DNA from: Actinomycetota bacterium
GTDB lineage: Bacteria; Actinomycetota; Geothermincolia; Fen-727; Anoxymicrobiaceae
NCBI GenBank assembly: GCA_016649525.1
Contig: JAENXM010000053.1
Location: forward strand, 1 to 10,220
Direction of reading: 5' to 3'
DNA: 10,220 nucleotides
Shown: positions 6,446 to 10,220 of the stretch, one piece after another
How the letters are laid out: every line of letters begins with the position of its first letter
Numbering within the stretch: position 1 is the stretch's first letter
The notes under the pieces: model-generated
What the model saw: only the letters and a program-made list of their open reading frames with translations
Database searches by the model: none
What the model was told of the DNA's origin: nothing
Made by a program: the position numbers and the translations under genes

Positions 6446-7447
6446 TCACTCCACCATCCAGGAGCGGGGTAGAAACAGTTGCTCGTACTTCATGAGCGCG
6501 TAACGGTCGGTCATTCCTGCGACGTAGTCGCATATCTTGACCGTAAGCTCCTCCTCGTCCTTCGGCTGGTACTCGGGTGGCAGAAGCTCGACATGCTCGA
6601 GATAGTAATCGCCCAGTGTCTGCAGAACCCTCACCGCCTTCTCAGTCTCGGCCTTGGCCACTGAACCTATATAGACCCTTTCGAAGAGGAAGTCGCGCAG
6701 CTCGTCCACGAGCGACCAGGCTTCGTCGCCCAGACTTATGGTATCCGAATCCATGCTGCTCTCGACCAGGTCGTGGACAAGAGCGTCGATGCGCTTAGCG
6801 GGATGAAAACCGAGCACGCGTATCGGCTCCTCCGGGAGGTCCTCGGGCACGATGATCTCCGCCCTCAGGGCGTCATCGATGTCGTGGTTTATATACGCTA
6901 TCCTGTCGGCGAGGCGGACAATCTGGCCCTCTATCGTGGAGGGCGTCCCCTCCCCCGTGTGATTCAATATCCCGTCGCGTACCTCCCAGGTGAGGTTCAA
7001 TCCCTGTCCGTCGTACTCGAGCAGGTCGACCACCCTCAGGCTCTGCTCGTTGTGCTTGAATTTCCCAGGCAAGTACTCCGAGAGGGCTTCCTCGCCGATG
7101 TGCCCGAACGGTGTGTGGCCGAGGTCATGGCCGAGCGCTATCGCCTCAGTGAGATCCTCGTTGAGCTGGAGCGCGCGCGCGGCGGTGCGCGATATCTGCG
7201 CCACCTCCATCGTGTGGGTAAGCCTGGTCCTATAGTGGTCCCCCTCCGGCGCCAGGAAGACCTGGGTCTTGTGCTTGAGGCGCCTGAAGGACTTGCAGTG
7301 GATAATACGGTCGCGGTCCCTCTGGTACTCGGTCCTGATAGAGCAGGGAGCCTCTGGCCTCTCGCGCCCCCGCGTCTCCGCCGCGAGAGCGGCTCGAGGG
7401 GAGAGAATCTCCCTTTCAGTCTTCTCTATCCGCTCTCTGATAAGCAT
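6446..7447 (-). CDS. dgt: Deoxyguanosinetriphosphate triphosphohydrolase-like protein (HD superfamily)
   Basis: 333 residues, the length of the short dGTPase-like subfamily rather than the about 500-residue E. coli Dgt. The enzymes hydrolyse dNTPs, typically dGTP, to nucleoside plus triphosphate and so limit dNTP pools. The N-terminus holds YQRDRDRIIHCKSFRRLKHK (41-60) and TQVF (61-64), the conserved start of the family. HD metal ligands are visible as RLTHTMEV (H78), LGHDLGHTPFGH (H107, D108, plus H111 and H116) and RLADRIAYINHDIDD (D181). KHNEQS (131-136) is also conserved. The ATG at 7447 is preceded by AGGGGA, 12 nt after the ppdK stop, so the two are probably co-transcribed. Exact nucleotide preference cannot be read from the sequence. 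The order dgt–dnaG–rpoD is common in Clostridia and some Actinobacteria. Confidence 0.93.
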   Translation of the reverse strand: MLIRERIEKTEREILSPRAALAAETRGRERPEAPCSIRTEYQRDRDRIIHCKSFRRLKHKTQVFLAPEGDHYRTRLTHTMEVAQISRTAARALQLNEDLTEAIALGHDLGHTPFGHIGEEALSEYLPGKFKHNEQSLRVVDLLEYDGQGLNLTWEVRDGILNHTGEGTPSTIEGQIVRLADRIAYINHDIDDALRAEIIVPEDLPEEPIRVLGFHPAKRIDALVHDLVESSMDSDTISLGDEAWSLVDELRDFLFERVYIGSVAKAETEKAVRVLQTLGDYYLEHVELLPPEYQPKDEEELTVKICDYVAGMTDRYALMKYEQLFLPRSWMVE

Positions 7448-7459
7448 CGATTCATTCCC

Positions 7460-10114
7460 CTATTTTGCGCTTAGGGCTGCACGAGCGGCCGCCACACGGG
7501 CCATCGGCACCCTGAACGGCGAGCACGACACATAATCGAGGCCGACCTCCTGGCAGAACATGATCGACCTCGGGTCGCCTCCGTGCTCTCCGCATATGCC
7601 GACCTTGAGCCCGGGGTTCGCCGCGCGCCCCAGTTCGACACCCATCCGGACGAGCTTGCCCACCCCGGCGGGATCCAGCGTCTCGAACGGGTTGTCGGCG
7701 AGTATCTTCCTGTCAAGGTACCGCGGCAGGAACTTCGCCTCGATGTCGTCACGGCTGAACCCGAAGGTCGTCTGCGTGAGGTCGTTAGTCCCGAAGGAGA
7801 AGAAGTCCGCGTACTTCGCGACCTCGTCCGCGGTCAGCGCGGCGCGGGGGAGCTCTATCATCGTGCCGATGTGGTACTCCAGTGTCATGCCTTTCTCCTT
7901 TAAGACCTCTTCGATGATCCGCTCGGCCTCCCCCCGTAGGACCTCCAGCTCCGTGTAAACGGATACGAGCGGGATCATGATCTCCACCTTCGGGTCGCCC
8001 CCCGCGGCCTTGCGCTCGCACGCTGCCTCCATGATTGCACGGACCTGCATCTGGTATATCTCGGGGTTGGTGATGCCGAGTCGGCAGCCGCGCAGCCCGA
8101 GCATCGGGTTCGCTTCCCTCAAAGATTTCACGCTCTTCAGATAGTGCTCGTCCTTCTCGATCTCGGCGGGGTCCCCGCCGGTCATCTTGAGCTTGGCGAG
8201 CTCGATCTCGAGCTCGACCGCGTCGGGCATGAACTCGTGTAGTGGCGGGTCGAGAAGGCGTATCGTCACGGGCAGGCCGTCCATCGCCTCGAATATCCCC
8301 GTGAAACCGCTTCTCTGCACATCCAGAAGCTCGGCGAGCGCCTCGTCCACCTCGGTCTCGCTCTCAGCCAGAATCATTTTCTGTACGATCGGAAGGCGGT
8401 CCCCCAGGAACATGTGCTCCGTACGGCAAAGGCCGATGCCCTCAGCCCCGAAGCCGCGGGCGCGGGCTGCGTCCTCAGGCGTGTCGGCGTTGGTCCAGAC
8501 GCCGAGCTCCCTCACCTCGTCCGCCCAGGCGAGAACGGTATCGAAGTCGCCCGTCACCCCCGGGGGTACAAGGGGCACCGCTCCCTTGACCAGGACCCCG
8601 GTCGTCCCGTCGATGCTTATGACGTCGCCCTCCCGTATCCCGGCATCCCCGACCCGGCCGAGCCGTTTCTCCTCGTCTATCTCGAGCGCCTCCGTACCGC
8701 AGACGCACGGTTTGCCCATGCCCCTCGCTACAACCGCGGCATGGCTCGTCTTCCCGCCGTGGCTGGTGAGTATCCCCTTGCTCGCTATCATGCCGTACAG
8801 GTCGTCGGGGGTCGTCTCCCAGCGCACCAGGATGACGTCCTCGCCTTCCTTGCCCAGGCGCTCGGCAGCATCGGAGTCAAACACCGCCTTACCTACCGCG
8901 GCACCCGGAGAAGCGTTCATACCCCTGGCGAGCACCTCCACTTTCACCGAAGGGTCGAACTGGGGGTGCAGGAGCTGGTCGAGCTGGTAGGGGTCTATAC
9001 GGAGAAGGGCCTCCTCCCTGGTGAGGAGCCCCTCGTTGACCATGTCCACCGCGATCTTCAAGGACGAGGCCGCCGTCCGCTTCCCGACGCGGGTCTGCAG
9101 CATCCAGAGCCTGCCCTGCTCGATTGTGAACTCTATGTCCAGCATATCGCGGTAGTGACCCTCGAGCTTCCGCATTATCCCCTCGAGCTCGTCCGCGACC
9201 GGCGGCATCTCCTCTTTCAGCTTACCTATGGGCTCAGTGTTCCTTATCCCGGCGACGACGTCCTCGCCCTGCGCGTTTATGAGAAAGTCGCCGTATCGGA
9301 CGTTTTCCCCGGTTGCCGGGTCGCGTGTGAACGCGACGCCGGTCGCGGAGCTCTCCCCTCTGTTCCCGAAGACCATGGATTGCACGTTCACAGCCGTACC
9401 CCAGTCGTCGGGTATCTTGTAGAGCCTGCGGTAGTCGACCGCCCGCTTGTTGTTCCAGGACTTGAAGACGGCCTTGATCGCGAGGCCTAGCTGGACCTTC
9501 GGGTCCGAGGGGAAGTCGCCGCCCGACTCCCGCCTCGTTATCTCCTTGAAGCGTACGACAAGTTCCTTGAGGTCCTCACTGCTCAGGTCCGTATCTAGCT
9601 TCAGACCCCTCTCCCGCTTCAGCTCGTCGATGGCGTTCTCGAACAGCTTTCCCTTGAGCTCCCCCTCGCCCTCGACCCCGAGTACCACCTCGGAGAACAT
9701 CTGTATGAACCGCCTGTAGGAGTCGTAGGCGAAGCGCTCGTCCCCGGTCTGCTCAGCGAGGCCTTTGACCGACTCGTCGTTCAGGCCGAGGTTCAGAACG
9801 GTATCCATCATGCCCGGCATGCTCGCCCTCGCGCCGGACCTCACCGAGACGAGTAGTGGGTCGTCCTTGTCCCCGAGCTTCTTTCCCATCCCCTCCTCGA
9901 GTGCCGCCAGGTGCTCCCCTATCTCTTCCTCGAGGCCGGGAGGATACTCCCCCTCGGCCGAGTAATAGACGCACGCATCGGTTGTGATCGTGAACCCGAG
10001 CGGGACCGGTATCTCCAGGTTTGTCATCTCGGCTAGGTTCGCGCCCTTGCCGCCCAGGATCCCTTTCATGTCCTTGTTTCCCTCATCGAAGTTGTAAACG
10101 TACTTCTTGCCCAC
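7460..10114 (-). CDS. ppdK: Pyruvate, phosphate dikinase
   Basis: 884 residues, full length for PPDK, which interconverts pyruvate + ATP + Pi and PEP + AMP + PPi in the cytosol, for gluconeogenesis or PPi-linked glycolysis. The ATP-grasp domain (about 1-340) has GGKGANLAEM (21-30) and RSGARASMPGMMDTVLNLG (92-110). The swivelling phosphohistidine domain has GGKTSHAAVVARGMGKPCVCG, with catalytic His458 and neighbouring Thr456. The C-terminal PEP/pyruvate barrel has GLCRTEHMF (R564), FSFGTNDLTQTTFGFSRDD (772-790) and GICGEHGGDP (catalytic Cys841), then the signature DYVSCSPFRVPMARVAAA. All catalytic residues are present. The start is GTG; a TGA two codons upstream forces it, and GGAGAGGGGG lies about 10 nt before it. 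It leads into dgt 12 nt later. No gene for the PPDK regulatory kinase/phosphatase lies between it and the upstream gene. Confidence 0.98.
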   Translation of the reverse strand: MGKKYVYNFDEGNKDMKGILGGKGANLAEMTNLEIPVPLGFTITTDACVYYSAEGEYPPGLEEEIGEHLAALEEGMGKKLGDKDDPLLVSVRSGARASMPGMMDTVLNLGLNDESVKGLAEQTGDERFAYDSYRRFIQMFSEVVLGVEGEGELKGKLFENAIDELKRERGLKLDTDLSSEDLKELVVRFKEITRRESGGDFPSDPKVQLGLAIKAVFKSWNNKRAVDYRRLYKIPDDWGTAVNVQSMVFGNRGESSATGVAFTRDPATGENVRYGDFLINAQGEDVVAGIRNTEPIGKLKEEMPPVADELEGIMRKLEGHYRDMLDIEFTIEQGRLWMLQTRVGKRTAASSLKIAVDMVNEGLLTREEALLRIDPYQLDQLLHPQFDPSVKVEVLARGMNASPGAAVGKAVFDSDAAERLGKEGEDVILVRWETTPDDLYGMIASKGILTSHGGKTSHAAVVARGMGKPCVCGTEALEIDEEKRLGRVGDAGIREGDVISIDGTTGVLVKGAVPLVPPGVTGDFDTVLAWADEVRELGVWTNADTPEDAARARGFGAEGIGLCRTEHMFLGDRLPIVQKMILAESETEVDEALAELLDVQRSGFTGIFEAMDGLPVTIRLLDPPLHEFMPDAVELEIELAKLKMTGGDPAEIEKDEHYLKSVKSLREANPMLGLRGCRLGITNPEIYQMQVRAIMEAACERKAAGGDPKVEIMIPLVSVYTELEVLRGEAERIIEEVLKEKGMTLEYHIGTMIELPRAALTADEVAKYADFFSFGTNDLTQTTFGFSRDDIEAKFLPRYLDRKILADNPFETLDPAGVGKLVRMGVELGRAANPGLKVGICGEHGGDPRSIMFCQEVGLDYVSCSPFRVPMARVAAARAALSAK

Positions 10115-10177
10115 GACTCAAAACCCCCTCTCCGATAATTCCAGAACGGCCGGGATACCGAGCTGCGCGCTCTGTCC

Positions 10178-10220
10178 TCAATCGAACTTGAGCTCGGAAA
10201 AATCCGCGAGCCTGTTGAAA
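10178..10220 (-). CDS. glyS: Probable glycyl-tRNA synthetase beta subunit, last 13 codons (partial)
   Basis: The only open minus-strand frame with a plausible C-terminus reads FNRLADFSELKFD followed by TGA. It resembles the GlyS ending (a final helix with LF-R-ADxSxL; E. coli ends LFLRVADISLLQ, from memory). In several Firmicutes glyS lies upstream of ppdK, which fits. It ends 63 nt before ppdK. The fragment is too short for certainty. Confidence 0.5.
   Translation of the reverse strand, partial: FNRLADFSELKFD

Noticed and set aside
8414..9490. 358-codon plus-strand frame opposite ppdK
   Set aside because: Antisense shadow of conserved PPDK; no motif and no convincing ribosome site.

Overview
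This window looks like a chromosomal segment of a GC-rich bacterium. The best guess is a deep-branching, uncultured actinobacterial lineage of the Geothermincolia/OPB41 kind. That guess rests on the combination of high GC, frequent GTG/TTG starts, a Clostridia/Actinobacteria-type housekeeping order (glyS?–ppdK–dgt–dnaG–rpoD), and secreted proteins with tandem 'WYLAEG...WVLVQNPG' repeats. It is an inference from recalled families, not a database result. Every gene I can support lies on the minus strand, so the window reads from right to left.

Right part (10220 to 3155), housekeeping block. A 13-codon tail resembling the end of the glycyl-tRNA synthetase beta subunit is followed by pyruvate, phosphate dikinase (ppdK), a dGTP triphosphohydrolase-like HD protein (dgt), DNA primase (dnaG) and the primary sigma factor (rpoD). 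The ppdK–dgt gap is 12 nt. The dgt–dnaG gap is 165 nt and holds a long perfect palindrome (27-bp stem) that looks like a REP/MITE-type element. The dnaG–rpoD gap is 87 nt and holds a GC-rich hairpin in the rpoD leader. Together these genes cover central carbon metabolism, dNTP control, replication priming and basal transcription.

Middle part (3045 to 1961). A 99-residue protein of the encapsulated-ferritin (EncFtn) family is followed, with a 1-nt overlap, by a TIGR02757/DUF2400 protein. The ferritin-like protein has Tyr where the characterised family member has its ferroxidase His, and it lacks the C-terminal tail that targets cargo to encapsulin. The 109 bases between rpoD and this pair hold a strong Shine-Dalgarno sequence but no clear terminator or promoter.

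Left part (1781 to 1). A secreted multidomain protein runs off the left edge. It has a signal peptide, a calcineurin-like metallophosphoesterase domain, a beta/gamma-crystallin-like domain with two calcium-binding motifs, and at least two about 102-residue repeats whose DNA is identical over the 78 bases that can be compared. The 179 bases upstream of it (1782-1960) are AT-richer than the genes; I see no gene or convincing terminator there.

No tRNA, rRNA, CRISPR array, intact insertion sequence or prophage gene is visible. The many plus-strand reading frames are antisense shadows of these conserved genes.
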